A program made the translations under genes and the position numbers. Shown one piece after another: positions 10,354-19,450 of a stretch of DNA of 64,000 nucleotides. Under the pieces are notes generated by a model. The model saw only the letters and a program-made list of their open reading frames with translations. It was not told where the DNA came from and made no database searches. The DNA is from Nakazawaea peltata (lineage: Eukaryota > Ascomycota > Pichiomycetes > Alaninales > Pachysolenaceae): positions 428,919 through 492,918 of the forward strand of contig BCGQ01000010.1 of assembly GCA_001599355.1 (NCBI GenBank), written 5' to 3'. The stretch's first letter is position 1. Every line of letters starts with the position of its first letter.

Positions 10354-10794
10354 TTAAAACAGCCATATATCTTTCATATAGCCCTCTGTGACGGTCTTAT
10401 CCTCACCATATAACTCCTGCCATTTGGTAAATCCTCCTCTTAATATCCATACTTGGAATTCTTTAGGTAACCGCAGCAATTCAGTTGGCTCATTGTCGAA
10501 ATACCTCTGGAATTTCATCAGCAGAGAAGGTCCACGTTGTTGTGAGAGAGCACAATGGAACACCACATCATTATATCCACCTTGACAGATTTCCTCGACC
10601 AACTTTGGCATGTTCAAACTGAGGTTTCCTGACGGATAATGCTTAGAATTCATTATATGACCCCCGACGTGATCACCATCTCTTACATCGACTACTGCGT
10701 ACTTCCCCGGGCCCGAAGCCGATTTTCCATGACTCATCCAAGACCTGAGCATCTCAGGCTCCAAATATTTCAAATCCGCAACGGTAAAACCCAT
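10354..10794 (-). CDS. YCH1: Cdc25-like rhodanese-domain phosphatase Ych1
   Basis: A single rhodanese domain of 146 aa. It carries the substrate strand VVDVRDGDHVGGHI and the active-site loop HCALSQQRGPS at 80-90, with catalytic Cys81 and the arginine of the CX5R-type loop (R87). The end matches the WVLRGGF-W pattern of Ych1/Arr2/Ibp1 phosphatases (here WILRGGFTKWQELYGED). S. cerevisiae Ych1 is a phosphatase of uncertain substrate; Arr2 paralogues are arsenate reductases, so arsenate reduction is the main alternative. Its stop is only a few bases after the convergent RAD2 stop. Confidence 0.9.
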   Translation of the reverse strand: MGFTVADLKYLEPEMLRSWMSHGKSASGPGKYAVVDVRDGDHVGGHIMNSKHYPSGNLSLNMPKLVEEICQGGYNDVVFHCALSQQRGPSLLMKFQRYFDNEPTELLRLPKEFQVWILRGGFTKWQELYGEDKTVTEGYMKDIWLF

Positions 10795-10957
10795 CCTTGT
10801 TGCTTGTCAATTGGCACTTGCTCTGTCAGTGTCGTGCCTCATCTCGGTATATATAAATGAAAAAATATCTGCAAGAATGCGCGTTTAAGGTTTAAATTTT
10901 TGTAAGATTCTACAGAATTCTATGCATAATTCAAAGTATAAAGTGTATTTCTTTTAG

Positions 10958-12418
10958 CTACTCGGCATCTTCTTCTTCGTCGTCGTCATCGTCGTCGTCG
11001 TCGTTGTCTCCATCATGATCCTCATCATGATCTTCATCATAACTGGAAGGGGAGGAAGCATCGGAAGCCGGAGGGGGAGTGGCATCGGATGACGACTCCA
11101 ACTCCAAATCACCTCCTTTCTTCATCCATTCTCTGAAGTTGTCGATCAACGACTTGGAGTGATGAAGACTGTTTCCCGAGTATTTGGAAGCGAACTCAGT
11201 CAGAGGTGAAGCACCTCTTAAAAAGATGGAAGACGAAGAGGAAGATCTCTTGGATAAGACCGGTTTCACAGAGACCTCTCCATCGCTATTCGCAGATACT
11301 TTCTGTGCTCTGGCATTACGGCCCCTCAAATATTCTCTCACTTCAAAATATAAATCTCTTGATGTGTTATTCAAATTCTCGTTCAGTTTCTTGAAATATC
11401 CACGGAAATCGTTCACCTGTTTCTTTAAATCTAACTCATTTTTCTTTAACCAACTGACATTCAATTCTTTTCTTGTGGCTCCTCTAGCAAAATTCCTCAT
11501 CAAATACTTGTCGTAATCCCTGATAATCTTGGTGATGATATCGGAAGTAGAAATACCCTCTGTTCTCTGGGTCGCCAAAAACATTCCTGCCTCTTTCATC
11601 GGCTTGTAAATATCATCACTTTCTTCACTAACATATGGGAGATCATCATGAGCAACATAGTCTATCTTATGCTTATTCAAGAACTTCATATCCACGATCC
11701 AAGGCAGATCCTCGACAACTTCATCTACCCATCTACAATGCATCAAGGTAGCATACCTTTGCTTGTCTGTCAAGACGGTCAATCCCTTTCGTTTGTGGGT
11801 CTCAATGTCACTTGGAATACCCACCACCAATGTCACGTTGGTGAACAGTTTCTTGCACTGCTCCAACTGTCTCATATGGCCCAAATGGAATAAATCAAAT
11901 ACTCCATCGGCATAGATCCGGATCGGACGATCGACTGGTGGTAAGTTGAACTTGAATCCCTTAGGTCTATACTTACGATACATCTCTGGAAGTTGCTCAT
12001 CGAGCTCTTTCTCGCGTTTCTGGAACAGTTCCTCCAGTTCCGTAAGGATCTTCGCTTTCTTTGCTACATGAGAGCTCTCCATATCACTCATATCAGTAGT
12101 GGTATTATTGATATCTTGTCTATTATTATCGGTAGCATTGTCGTCATCATTCTCAGCGGCTCTCAATTGTTTAGACTTCTTTCTGAAAAGTGAGGTGAAA
12201 GACCCGTTTCTTAAAAGTCCTCCCGGTCCACTTCCACTTGCAATCGAATCATTTGACTTGGTTCTTTTCAATTGAGATCTTCTAGGCGTTGAAACAGAGG
12301 AAGATCCAGCTGATTTGCCGTCATTACTGGCCATTGCCACTGCACTATCCCTCTCCTCTTTAATTACAGCACTTCTATTCCTTTTAGGTCCCATTGTACT
12401 CGATGCTGTTCTAGTCAA
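10958..12418 (-). CDS. PCT1: CTP:phosphocholine cytidylyltransferase
   Basis: Pct1 makes CDP-choline from phosphocholine and CTP, the rate-setting step of the Kennedy pathway, at nuclear and ER membranes. The catalytic core begins [16 protein letters not shown], with HLGH at 178-181, and contains the [11 protein letters not shown] signature and the block [20 protein letters not shown]. The C-terminal part, expected to form the amphipathic lipid-sensing helix, is followed by a highly acidic Asp/Glu tail. Codon 191 is CTG where S. cerevisiae Pct1 has Ala (KKAFPNV). There is an alternative in-frame ATG at codon 9. The N-terminus is Ser/Lys-rich with nuclear-signal-like basic clusters. Confidence 0.95.
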   Translation of the reverse strand: MTRTASSTMGPKRNRSAVIKEERDSAVAMASNDGKSAGSSSVSTPRRSQLKRTKSNDSIASGSGPGGLLRNGSFTSLFRKKSKQLRAAENDDDNATDNNRQDINNTTTDMSDMESSHVAKKAKILTELEELFQKREKELDEQLPEMYRKYRPKGFKFNLPPVDRPIRIYADGVFDLFHLGHMRQLEQCKKLFTNVTLVVGIPSDIETHKRKGLTVLTDKQRYATLMHCRWVDEVVEDLPWIVDMKFLNKHKIDYVAHDDLPYVSEESDDIYKPMKEAGMFLATQRTEGISTSDIITKIIRDYDKYLMRNFARGATRKELNVSWLKKNELDLKKQVNDFRGYFKKLNENLNNTSRDLYFEVREYLRGRNARAQKVSANSDGEVSVKPVLSKRSSSSSSIFLRGASPLTEFASKYSGNSLHHSKSLIDNFREWMKKGGDLELESSSDATPPPASDASSPSSYDEDHDEDHDGDNDDDDDDDDEEEDAE

Positions 12419-12803
12419 GGCTCTTCAATCCACGGCTGTTGCTCTAAGAAATCGCTGTTTTTTCTTTCTCTTCTCAGTGAGATTTCACTCACTAGTGGAA
12501 AATTTTTACTACTGAAAGATTGAGAGAATGGGGGGGATGAAAAAGGGTAGGAAATAAGGGGCGGAAGAGCATGAAAAGAGCTCAATTGGTTCACTACAGG
12601 GGTCTACATTGATTTGGTCTCGTTTGAACTACATTTCAATCCATAAATTCTTGTCTGAACCCTCTCTTATTATTGCCTATATACAAGTAAAGATAATTTG
12701 TTGAGCACATGTGATTTTGTCACTAGCACAATACGAATTTTAGTATTTCCGACATTCCGATCGGCGCATAGAGATTCACTTCCGTCTTCAGGGGAAAAGT
12801 TCA
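12419..12803. other. Upstream region of PCT1
   Basis: No coding potential seen. It contains a near copy (12 of 14 bases) of the dispersed AGCATATTACGAAT motif at 12725-12738, and a short G run near 12530. Confidence 0.5.
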
Positions 12804-13322
12804 TTATTTGCTCGTCTTCTCTAACTCCCCCTTCACTTCTTGGTCATTGATGTAATTCACCATACTGAATCCCAACACGATGAAAAGTAAACTACTACTC
12901 ATCATTCTGAAAATGAACTCAGGCATAGTCAACTGTGCTTTATCTCTAGGACCCCATTCCCCGTACAGTAAATAATACAGCACTTGTTTCTCCCTTTGGG
13001 TCAAGTCTCTTTTCCAGTCTAATTCTTGTTGGTCTTTTAAGTAGTCGATGACTTCATGTTGATCTTCTTCTTTCAATTTCAACCATCTGACTTCGAGGTT
13101 TTCGAGATCTGGGGGATTTACTTCTTCTAATTCGTATTCATCTTCTTCGATGATCTCTTGGTTTGGCTTTGGTTCTGGCTTTGACTCTGGCTTAGCAGAC
13201 TGGTTCACCATGATTATTTTCGAGTATGAAATATTCCGCCCAAGGGTCAAAAACCCATTTCTGCTACTATTTCTCCATATATTCTGATTCAAACAACTTC
13301 TGATCCCGAATCTTCCTATCAT
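12804..13322 (-). CDS. Divergent cytochrome c oxidase subunit Cox5 (COX IV family)-like protein
   Basis: The region around residues 95-150 matches the Cox5 matrix domain: a W-x-x-L start, a short helix, then DW..DLTQREKQVLYYLLYGEWGPR, very close to the EKQAVWYISYGEWGPR of S. cerevisiae Cox5a, followed by one transmembrane helix. After the helix it ends within about 15 residues, so the intermembrane-space tail of Cox5a (about 45 residues with the NPWGG motif) is missing. The N-terminus is a basic, acid-poor mitochondrial-type presequence followed by a Pro/Glu-rich linker. I start it at M (13322), because the 25 residues before it from the upstream in-frame ATG (13397) contain acidic residues unlike a presequence. 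It could be a hypoxic isoform or a diverged paralogue. Shares a divergent promoter with OST5. Confidence 0.7.
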   Translation of the reverse strand: MIGRFGIRSCLNQNIWRNSSRNGFLTLGRNISYSKIIMVNQSAKPESKPEPKPNQEIIEEDEYELEEVNPPDLENLEVRWLKLKEEDQHEVIDYLKDQQELDWKRDLTQREKQVLYYLLYGEWGPRDKAQLTMPEFIFRMMSSSLLFIVLGFSMVNYINDQEVKGELEKTSK

Positions 13323-13615
13323 TTTAAACGTATCTTCAAGGTATCTTGGCTCTTGATTCCTCCACCGTTCCTTCGTTTCCATCGTCAACTTTTTCATGCC
13401 CTCCTCTTCCTCTCTCGGCTATAGATTTTACTAATCTGCTCATCTTCATCCTGCCCTTGCCCTGTCTCCATATTTTCAATAATTTGCTCATCACAATATT
13501 GCCCTTTTCTTCTCGACACGCTGGCGGTACAAGGATCCAACGACATCACACCAAGCTTAAACAACTGGTCTCAGCCATTTTCAACCTCACGAATCGAATT
13601 AGCTCATAGATAACA

Positions 13616-13949
13616 ATGGGAGAATACTTAGATCTTTTGGTACGTCAAAAACTCAACTTTCCCTCCCCTACTCATTCCCATACTAACCCTGCCCCAGCGT
13701 GAATACCAAGATGCCTCTTCTTACTCTGCCTTAGTAGAGAATAGTAGCCATCTGACGTTGGCTTTTGCTCTCTTAGCTTTCGGATTAGTCGCAGTTCTGT
13801 ATATTTGGATCAATAGCCCAGTCCTGGGTAAACCATCTACGACTTCCTTCTCCAATATCATCCAATTGGTGTTCATCAGTGTCATCGCCAGCTTAAGTAT
13901 CGCCTTTGGAGCCACCTTCTTCAGCAGTGCTGTCGGAGTCTACACTTAG
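13616..13949 (+). CDS. OST5: Oligosaccharyltransferase subunit Ost5 (TMEM258)
   Basis: Two exons: 13616-13639 (eight codons) and 13698-13949, with an intron of 58 nt. The spliced product is 91 aa with two transmembrane helices. The second ends in a glycine/alanine-rich helix and the C-terminus SSAVGVYT, matching the end of yeast Ost5 (SNSFGVYV). Ost5 is a small subunit of the ER oligosaccharyltransferase, next to Ost1 and Stt3. It is too short to be found as a single reading frame. Three of its codons are CTG, in hydrophobic segments where Ala or Leu would both be tolerated. Confidence 0.88.
13640..13697 (+). other. Intron of OST5
   Basis: Donor GTACGT, a perfect TACTAAC at 13681-13687, acceptor CCCCAG. 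Removal joins TTG to CGT in frame. Confidence 0.9.
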
Positions 13950-14015
13950 ACATTACATAAAAATCGTATATATGTTAAGATGCTTTGATATGTAGGGTAT
14001 ATAGATGCTGTAGAA

Positions 14016-14687
14016 CTAGTCATTCTTCTCATGAACTAAATTCTTAGAAGAAGATCTTCTAGAGATCATACGTTTAAATACAAAGTAGCTGACCGGTAAA
14101 TACAACACCAAGACAGCACGGAATACTTCCTTGATACGTTGATCCAGAACATATTTGAGAGACAAGAACGTCAAGCACATCTCAGCAACAATCCGAGCAG
14201 GGAATAACACCCAAAAATTATTTAAATAAATGAACTTTAACCATGAAGATACCCGGTATCTGTTGAGATATTTCAATCTGTGGCTCAAATATACATACTT
14301 GATCAACTCCTCTATACCCCAAGCCAAAATTAAGACCGAAAAATACGTTGTTCTAGCCACCTTTGGATGCTCATAAATGACTCCATACCCAACTATGAAC
14401 TTGACCAATGCATTGAGAAGGAAATAACGACGATTTAACAGTGGCGATTCATGGAAAATGAGATGCGACACACCATCAAGAGTCAATGAGATCAGCTGTA
14501 ATCCAAGGAAATAGTCAGCGATCCCCCCAGGCAAGAATTTACGTCCCACAAGCGGCAACAACACCCCAAATCTCACCAATAACGCGAGCCATCCAAAGGA
14601 ACAGAGCAGGTATTGTAACGATAATAATTTAAAGCGTAAAGTTTGTCCTACCATATCAATATTGATGCACTTGCAACTCTTCACCAC
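14016..14687 (-). CDS. Phs1/HACD-like 3-hydroxyacyl-CoA dehydratase homologue with Tyr-to-Phe active-site change
   Basis: The order of membrane helices and the patch LILAWGIEELIKYVYL align with LLLAWSITEIVRYLYY of S. cerevisiae Phs1, the dehydratase of very-long-chain fatty-acid elongation in the ER. The catalytic Tyr and Glu of Phs1 (Y149, E156) lie seven residues apart in WILYPTGVASE; here the block is WVLFPARIVAE, so Glu169 is kept but the Tyr is Phe162 (TTC codon). The basic C-terminal tail suits ER membrane retention. Either it is a diverged paralogue with lost or reduced dehydratase activity, or it is the only copy with altered chemistry. The start may be the ATG at codon 12 (14654). 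Divergent from ERJ5. Confidence 0.75.
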   Translation of the reverse strand: MVKSCKCINIDMVGQTLRFKLLSLQYLLCSFGWLALLVRFGVLLPLVGRKFLPGGIADYFLGLQLISLTLDGVSHLIFHESPLLNRRYFLLNALVKFIVGYGVIYEHPKVARTTYFSVLILAWGIEELIKYVYLSHRLKYLNRYRVSSWLKFIYLNNFWVLFPARIVAEMCLTFLSLKYVLDQRIKEVFRAVLVLYLPVSYFVFKRMISRRSSSKNLVHEKND

Positions 14688-14933
14688 GTTTCAGTAGTCG
14701 AATATGTCCACTGGAACTCCAAATATGAACCGATGAACCTGATTTATAACTGAGATCGATTTGTAGTCCCTTGCATATTTTAGTTTTTCAAAAAAATATG
14801 TACTAGACCCGCGCCGACTTTAAACGTGTCTATTTTTTCGGACTTTTACAAGGGTACAGAAAGAGAGGAAGAGATTTCAGTGAAGAGACCAACTGAAGCC
14901 CTTTAAGAGACCACACTAAAAAACGTATAGAAA

Positions 14934-15896
14934 ATGAAGTGGAGCTCATTTTTGACACTCTTCACACTCATAACAGCCCAAGTGGCGTATTGCTCAGATT
15001 TCAGCCCAGTCGACCAAGAAATCTTCAGAATCAACCATGAACTCCAGCAAGATTTGGGCCCAAATATCGACTTCTACCAATGGTTAGACCTTCCTAAGAA
15101 GGCCAAATCTTCGTATGATGAGATCACCAAACTGTACAAGAAGCTCTCCGTCAGGTTACACCCGGACAAGTTCTACCAGAAAAACAAGAAGAAATACCCC
15201 CAGAAGAAGTTCAAACTGTTACAGAAGAGAAATAACGAGAGATACGAGAGGTTGACAGTGATTGGGGAGATCTTGAGGTCCGACAGGAAGCAAAGATACG
15301 ACTTCTACCTCTCCAATGGGTTCCCTAAATGGAACGGGGAAGGGTTCTTTTACTCCAGATTCAATCCTGGCTTGTTACTGCTGTTACTGATCATCTTTGT
15401 GATCGTCTGTGTTTTCCAGTACATTCTTCTCAAGACCCAAAGGAATCTGGAGAGGAAGAGGGTGGTGGCTCTTAAAGAGGAGGTGAAACGAGTCCTGTGG
15501 CCCAATGGATATCCTCCGCTGGATTTCAGTGATCGTAAGATCACCTCCCCACTGATCGGTAAAGAGTTTATAGTTAAAGCCGATGGAAACGTCTTCTTAT
15601 TAGAACAATTACCAGACAATTCTTTTGTGGAACATTTAGTCGACCTGGATGATATTTTACCGGTGACTTATCGTGACAGTTGGCTTTACAGAATCCCGGT
15701 CCACCTTTGGAATTCATCTGTGGGTCGTTTTGTCTCGTCGTTATACATTGTAAATGAGGCTCCAGTCCCTATTAAGAAGGAGACCCCGGCACCAGCTCTG
15801 AATGGATCCACTTCTTCTAAGAAGAAGAAGAACTCGGGAGCTCAAAAGATAGAATTACCAAATGGTAAAGTTGTATACTCAAGAAAGAAGAAATGA
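14934..15896 (+). CDS. ERJ5: ER-membrane J-protein Erj5
   Basis: Type I ER membrane co-chaperone for the Hsp70 Kar2. It has a cleavable signal peptide (about 1-20), a lumenal J domain (about 45-125) with an intact HPD at 76-78, a transmembrane helix at about 145-166, and a cytosolic part ending in the Erj5 hallmark IELPNGKVVYSRKK. The J domain has a Lys-rich insert after HPD compared with S. cerevisiae. Codon 67 is CTG at the Ala of the universal K-A-Y-x-K-L J-domain pattern, another point for CUG as Ala. Length 320 aa versus about 295 in S. cerevisiae. Confidence 0.92.
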   Translation: MKWSSFLTLFTLITAQVAYCSDFSPVDQEIFRINHELQQDLGPNIDFYQWLDLPKKAKSSYDEITKLYKKLSVRLHPDKFYQKNKKKYPQKKFKLLQKRNNERYERLTVIGEILRSDRKQRYDFYLSNGFPKWNGEGFFYSRFNPGLLLLLLIIFVIVCVFQYILLKTQRNLERKRVVALKEEVKRVLWPNGYPPLDFSDRKITSPLIGKEFIVKADGNVFLLEQLPDNSFVEHLVDLDDILPVTYRDSWLYRIPVHLWNSSVGRFVSSLYIVNEAPVPIKKETPAPALNGSTSSKKKKNSGAQKIELPNGKVVYSRKKK

Positions 15897-15903
15897 ATTA
15901 GAA

Positions 15904-17163
15904 CTATTTTCTATTTAAGTTAGGAGGCATCAGCATCATTGGGAAAGTTGGCGGAACGGCCATTGGAGGTACCATTGTAGCTGGCCTTGTAGGTAAGCCC
16001 AGAGGGGCTGATGGGATAGTGGTAGTAGTAGCAGTAGTAGCAGCAGTATCAGAAGCAGTATCGGTCTTCTGTTTCTTAGAAACCTCATCTTCGCTCCCTT
16101 CAGCTGGTCTCTTATTATTCTCCTCTTTCTTCTCTTGTTCCAGAATAAACAGCTTGATTTTCAGATCCATCTCTTCATTAGCTACTAAAGCATCCAATAA
16201 AATATCCTCTTTACCACATCCTGGACATCTGAAGTCCGACTCAACTAAAGCATCCTCAATAGAGAGTCGAGAATACGTCTTCTTACAACATGGTGTATCT
16301 ACAGGATTCTCCATGAGTCTTCTAGTGATAGGATCGAGCATCGATTTGTCCTTGACGTCGTATTGTTTCTGTACACTAGAAGTCTTCTGTTGATAAGATT
16401 CCCAGGACTTCTTATCAGCTACAGCAATCACATACTCTCCCGCCTCATTCACCATGAAGTTCATACTAGCCTTCTGTTCCTCGGTCAATTGTGAAGGATT
16501 AGCAATAGTCTTCAAAGAAGTCTTTGGAATACCCGTAGTTCTCTTAATACGTTTACCTTCAAAGTTAGGATCACTGTTAGTAGGACAATTCTTGATGAAA
16601 TGGTCCTTTTGTCCACATCTATAACAAATATATCCAGGTGGAGGCAGCTCATCAGACAGCAGCAGTTGTGGTCTATTGAATTGGTAAGTTTGCAGGGTCA
16701 GTAAAGTCTCTTGAGCTTCTTTCCATTGGTCATCTTGTTGAGAAAACATAGCATTGATCCTGTCTTGTTCACTTTTCTCACTTGACCCAGCCAGATCGGT
16801 TGTCAGTGGTACCATTTGTTGTTGAGTGGCACCAAATCCCATCCCATTGGCAGTAGACCCGACCAGACTCTTAAGCATCCGCGGTTTACCGGCAATATAC
16901 CGTGAAATATTGCCCTTCAAAGCATTGCGTGCTGGTGATAACCTTCCAATCACCGTAGATGATCTCGCAATCACCAGAGTATCATCTTCATACTCTTCAC
17001 TCTCTGTATTATATAATCTTAACACCACTTCAGTACTAGTCCCAATATTATACACTCTTATCACTTCTCTTTTTAGGTCAAATACCGTGATACCGGTACC
17101 ATCGAACAATATCTTGGAGAGTTGTTTCTGAGATTGAAATCTGAAGAAAATTGTAGACGACAT
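15904..17163 (-). CDS. MPE1: Cleavage and polyadenylation factor subunit Mpe1
   Basis: Mpe1 is the RBBP6-like subunit of the cleavage/polyadenylation factor. Domains in order: N-terminal ubiquitin-like DWNN domain (about 1-75), a linker with the SPARNALKGNISRYIAGKPR polyadenylation-signal-sensing-type block, a CCHC zinc knuckle (C180, C183, H188, C193 in CYRCGQKDHFIKNC), and a RING/U-box-like domain starting DPITRRLMENPVDTPCC and closing CPGCG. The tail is Pro/Met-rich. Length 419 aa is close to S. cerevisiae Mpe1. Convergent with ERJ5, stops a few bases apart. Confidence 0.95.
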   Translation of the reverse strand: MSSTIFFRFQSQKQLSKILFDGTGITVFDLKREVIRVYNIGTSTEVVLRLYNTESEEYEDDTLVIARSSTVIGRLSPARNALKGNISRYIAGKPRMLKSLVGSTANGMGFGATQQQMVPLTTDLAGSSEKSEQDRINAMFSQQDDQWKEAQETLLTLQTYQFNRPQLLLSDELPPPGYICYRCGQKDHFIKNCPTNSDPNFEGKRIKRTTGIPKTSLKTIANPSQLTEEQKASMNFMVNEAGEYVIAVADKKSWESYQQKTSSVQKQYDVKDKSMLDPITRRLMENPVDTPCCKKTYSRLSIEDALVESDFRCPGCGKEDILLDALVANEEMDLKIKLFILEQEKKEENNKRPAEGSEDEVSKKQKTDTASDTAATTATTTTIPSAPLGLPTRPATMVPPMAVPPTFPMMLMPPNLNRK

Positions 17164-17430
17164 GGTGAGTTGTAGGGTGTACTGATCCTCTGGGTCTTCT
17201 TCATGGCGTTAAAATTTGACTTTGAAGATTTTTGGTAATAATGAGCATATTACGAATAAAGAATTTGGCCCAATTTTCACTTACCGTGAATATGTCTTAG
17301 CACTTTACTAAATGTGATGTGATTAGCTATTTACGAATTTGTGTGACTAAAGAAATCGGCGGTTGATTGAGCATTTTTTGGGGGCAATTAGAATTCACCA
17401 CTAGTGTAAGGAGTGTCAAGTTGTGGGAAG
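17164..17430. promoter_or_regulatory. MPE1-TOA2 divergent promoter with AGCATATTACGAAT motifs
   Basis: A perfect copy of AGCATATTACGAAT lies at 17244-17257, and a diverged copy (11 of 14) at 17325-17338 with the shared core TTACGAAT. The binding protein is unknown to me. The same 14-mer occurs in two other intergenic regions of this window. Confidence 0.5.
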
Positions 17431-18084
17431 ATGAATGGTCCAGGGTATTATGAATTATACAGGAGAAGCACGTAAGTGGATAGATGAGAAGGTTGATAGG
17501 CTTGGTGGTTTGGAAGCAGGCACTAGTGTTAGTCCTAGTGTTAGTCTTACTGCTGACCCTACCTAATGTCGGTCCTAATGTTAGTGGTAGTACGGCCCTA
17601 GTGCTAGTCCTGCTGGCCCTAACTTTGACTCCGACCCAGTCTCACTCAAACCCCTACAATCATTACTAACAAATACAGTGTTGGAACTACATTAACAGAT
17701 GCTTTGGATACTTTGATTTTGTAAGTTATTTCAATCAAATTCAAATCTCTAACAAATTTAATTACTAACAAATCAATAGAGACCAAAGGATTCAACCTCA
17801 ATTGGCAATGAGAATTTTAACAAATGTAAGTCAATCCCACACTATTATCAACATTGAAGTACTAACATCATCATCAGTTCGATAAAATCGTTGCTGACCA
17901 ATTGAAGGACAACGTCAAGACCAAGTTAACTTTCAAAGGGCATTTACACACTTACAGATTCTGTGATGACGTTTGGACGTTTATTATTAAAGATGTGAAT
18001 GTCAAATTGGATAATAATGAACAAGTCGAAGTCGATAAACTTAAGATTGTGGCTTGTAATTCGAAGAGAGCTGGAGAAGCCTAA
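17431..18084 (+). CDS. TOA2: TFIIA small (gamma) subunit Toa2, four exons
   Basis: Exons 17431-17471, 17679-17720, 17780-17825 and 17878-18084 splice to a 111-aa protein starting [16 protein letters not shown], as Toa2 does ([16 protein letters not shown] in S. cerevisiae). It continues with [26 protein letters not shown] and [15 protein letters not shown], and ends [12 protein letters not shown]. Toa2 pairs with Toa1 to stabilise TBP on TATA DNA. All three introns have GTAAGT donors and TACTAAC branch points, and the phases fit exactly. Intron retention at the first junction gives an immediate stop. The acidic insert found in S. cerevisiae is shorter here. Confidence 0.95.
17472..17678 (+). 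other. TOA2 intron 1, containing CTAGTGTTAGT repeats
   Basis: 207 nt with donor GTAAGT, TACTAAC at 17664-17670 and acceptor ACAG. Its middle (about 17523-17625) is made of degenerate CTAGTGTTAGTC / CTAATGTTAGTG units of about 12 bp, which explains the open but meaningless Leu/Val-rich frame there. Confidence 0.9.
17721..17779 (+). other. TOA2 intron 2
   Basis: 59 nt, donor GTAAGT, branch TACTAAC at 17763-17769, acceptor AATAG. Confidence 0.9.
17826..17877 (+). other. TOA2 intron 3
   Basis: 52 nt, donor GTAAGT, branch TACTAAC at 17860-17866, acceptor ATCAG. Confidence 0.9.
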
Positions 18085-18330
18085 GGGTTGTCTTTCTTTG
18101 GTGAATAATAAATATGTTAGTGAAGAGAATTTGTATGTAGAAGAAGTAATTTAAAGTAGTAATTTAAAATCACTAGATTCTTGTCTGAGTCAGGTACTAC
18201 TGATCTGAGTCATGTGTGGTCATCATCCGCGATGATATCGTTCATTATTCGTAGTCATGGCGTTCAAACTCCTCATCTCGATGCTCGTCATCTCCGTAGT
18301 CTTTCATTCTAAGTAAAAAAAAAAAAATAG

Positions 18331-18414
18331 TGAAGGATGCGAGGTTCGAACTCGCGCGGACGTTCGTCCAGTAGATCTTAAGTCTACCGCCTTAGACCAC
18401 TCGGCCAACCCTCC
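18331..18414 (-). tRNA. tRNA-Leu(UAA)
   Basis: 84 nt with a long variable arm and no intron; nearly identical to S. cerevisiae tRNA-Leu(UAA). The anticodon loop reads CTTAAGA, with TAA as the anticodon. The B box GGTTCGAA-type arm is intact, and a run of T follows the 3' end on the minus strand as Pol III terminator (a long A run at about 18315-18327 on the plus strand). Confidence 0.97.
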
Positions 18415-18617
18415 ATTAACTATGGACAATTTTTGAAAATCAGAATACCTTCCAATATTGATTATTTAGCCAATAACTGCACTCCATTTAACGTTCTGCA
18501 CTCATGGCACCCATTTTAAGGTTCTCGTATTTTAAAATGAACTCGACTAAAGGTAGCAAATTATAAATGAAGTAGACAAAGTATTAGCACACGGCTTTAG
18601 CAACGGGGCTTTTCATA

Positions 18618-18655
18618 CCGCGGGCTTCAAACACCGCGGTCTTCTGACCCCGCGG
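18618..18655. promoter_or_regulatory. Triplet of CCGCGG palindromes at 16-bp spacing
   Basis: CCGCGG begins at 18618, 18634 and 18650. CCG/CGG inverted half-sites are typical targets of fungal Zn2Cys6 factors (for example the PDRE of Pdr1/Pdr3 is TCCGCGGA). The factor here is not known. It lies between the tRNA-Leu and the GATA factor gene, about 800 bp from the latter. Confidence 0.45.
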
Positions 18656-18759
18656 TCTGAAAGTATAATATAGTGTCAAATTTACGTTGAAATTTACGGG
18701 AGGTTTACGTCATTTCAATAAGGTTTGTAGTAATAGTCTGTGTGTACCCTGCTTACCCT

Positions 18760-18815
18760 ACTTCACCTACTTCACCCACTTCACCCACTTCACCCACTTC
18801 ACCCACTTCACCCTT
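18760..18815. repeat. 9-bp tandem repeat (TTCACCCAC)
   Basis: About six nearly perfect 9-bp units, leading into a long C+T-rich tract that runs to about 19110. Confidence 0.8.
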
Positions 18816-19450
18816 CTTTACCCTACTTCAACCCTCCTTCATTATCATTATTCTCAATCTTCTCATTCTTCTACATTACTCCAGTCCTCCCCCCTACCTC
18901 GCTCCCTACCTCATTCCCTACCTCATTCCCTCCCTTGCCCCTCCACATTTCTCCCCTTCCCTCACTTCCACACTTTTTCCCCTTCCGTACATTTCTTTAT
19001 GTCCCTCTCTTTGTGTGTTCCCCTTTTCCCTCTCTCCTTTCCCTCTCACTATACCTGCCCCTCCTTTTCCCTGCCCTCCTTTTCCTTTTCCTTCCCTCCC
19101 CCATCCTCATCTTACACCAAAAAAATTTTCTGCTAATCCCAAAACCTGTCATACTTTCAGTCAGCCAAAAATTTTTCCTCCTTAACTCAGAAAAAATTTT
19201 CTGTAATAAGACGCTACGACTCCAGAGGTCTGAACAGGTGCTTGTTGGGACGTTGTATAACTCACATTTGATCCATCAAATCGACATTTACCACCTACAG
19301 GTATCACATATAATCATAGATTAAGTCTTTCCTGGGGTTTACTCACATTTCTCCGCAATTTTGTTCACCGTCAATTTATATACGAACCGTGGGCTGTTTT
19401 TTTTGTATTAGACGTTCAATTCAACGAAGGGGGGAAGTTTAATCGACACC

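Larger units (their letters stand above)
18415..19450. other. Intergenic region upstream of the GATA factor
   Basis: No gene seen. From left to right it holds an AT-rich part, three CCGCGG palindromes at exact 16-bp spacing (18618-18655), a 9-bp TTCACCCAC-type tandem repeat (about 18760-18815), and a pyrimidine-rich tract to about 19110. Then two copies of AAAAAATTTTCTG lie about 72 bp apart, near 19120 and 19190. The open frames here are all low-complexity artefacts. Confidence 0.6.

Noticed and set aside
18687-19324. Open frames of 147-194 codons in all three plus frames
   Set aside because: They lie in a repeat and C+T-rich tract with almost no stop codons; Thr/Pro/Ser/Phe low complexity.
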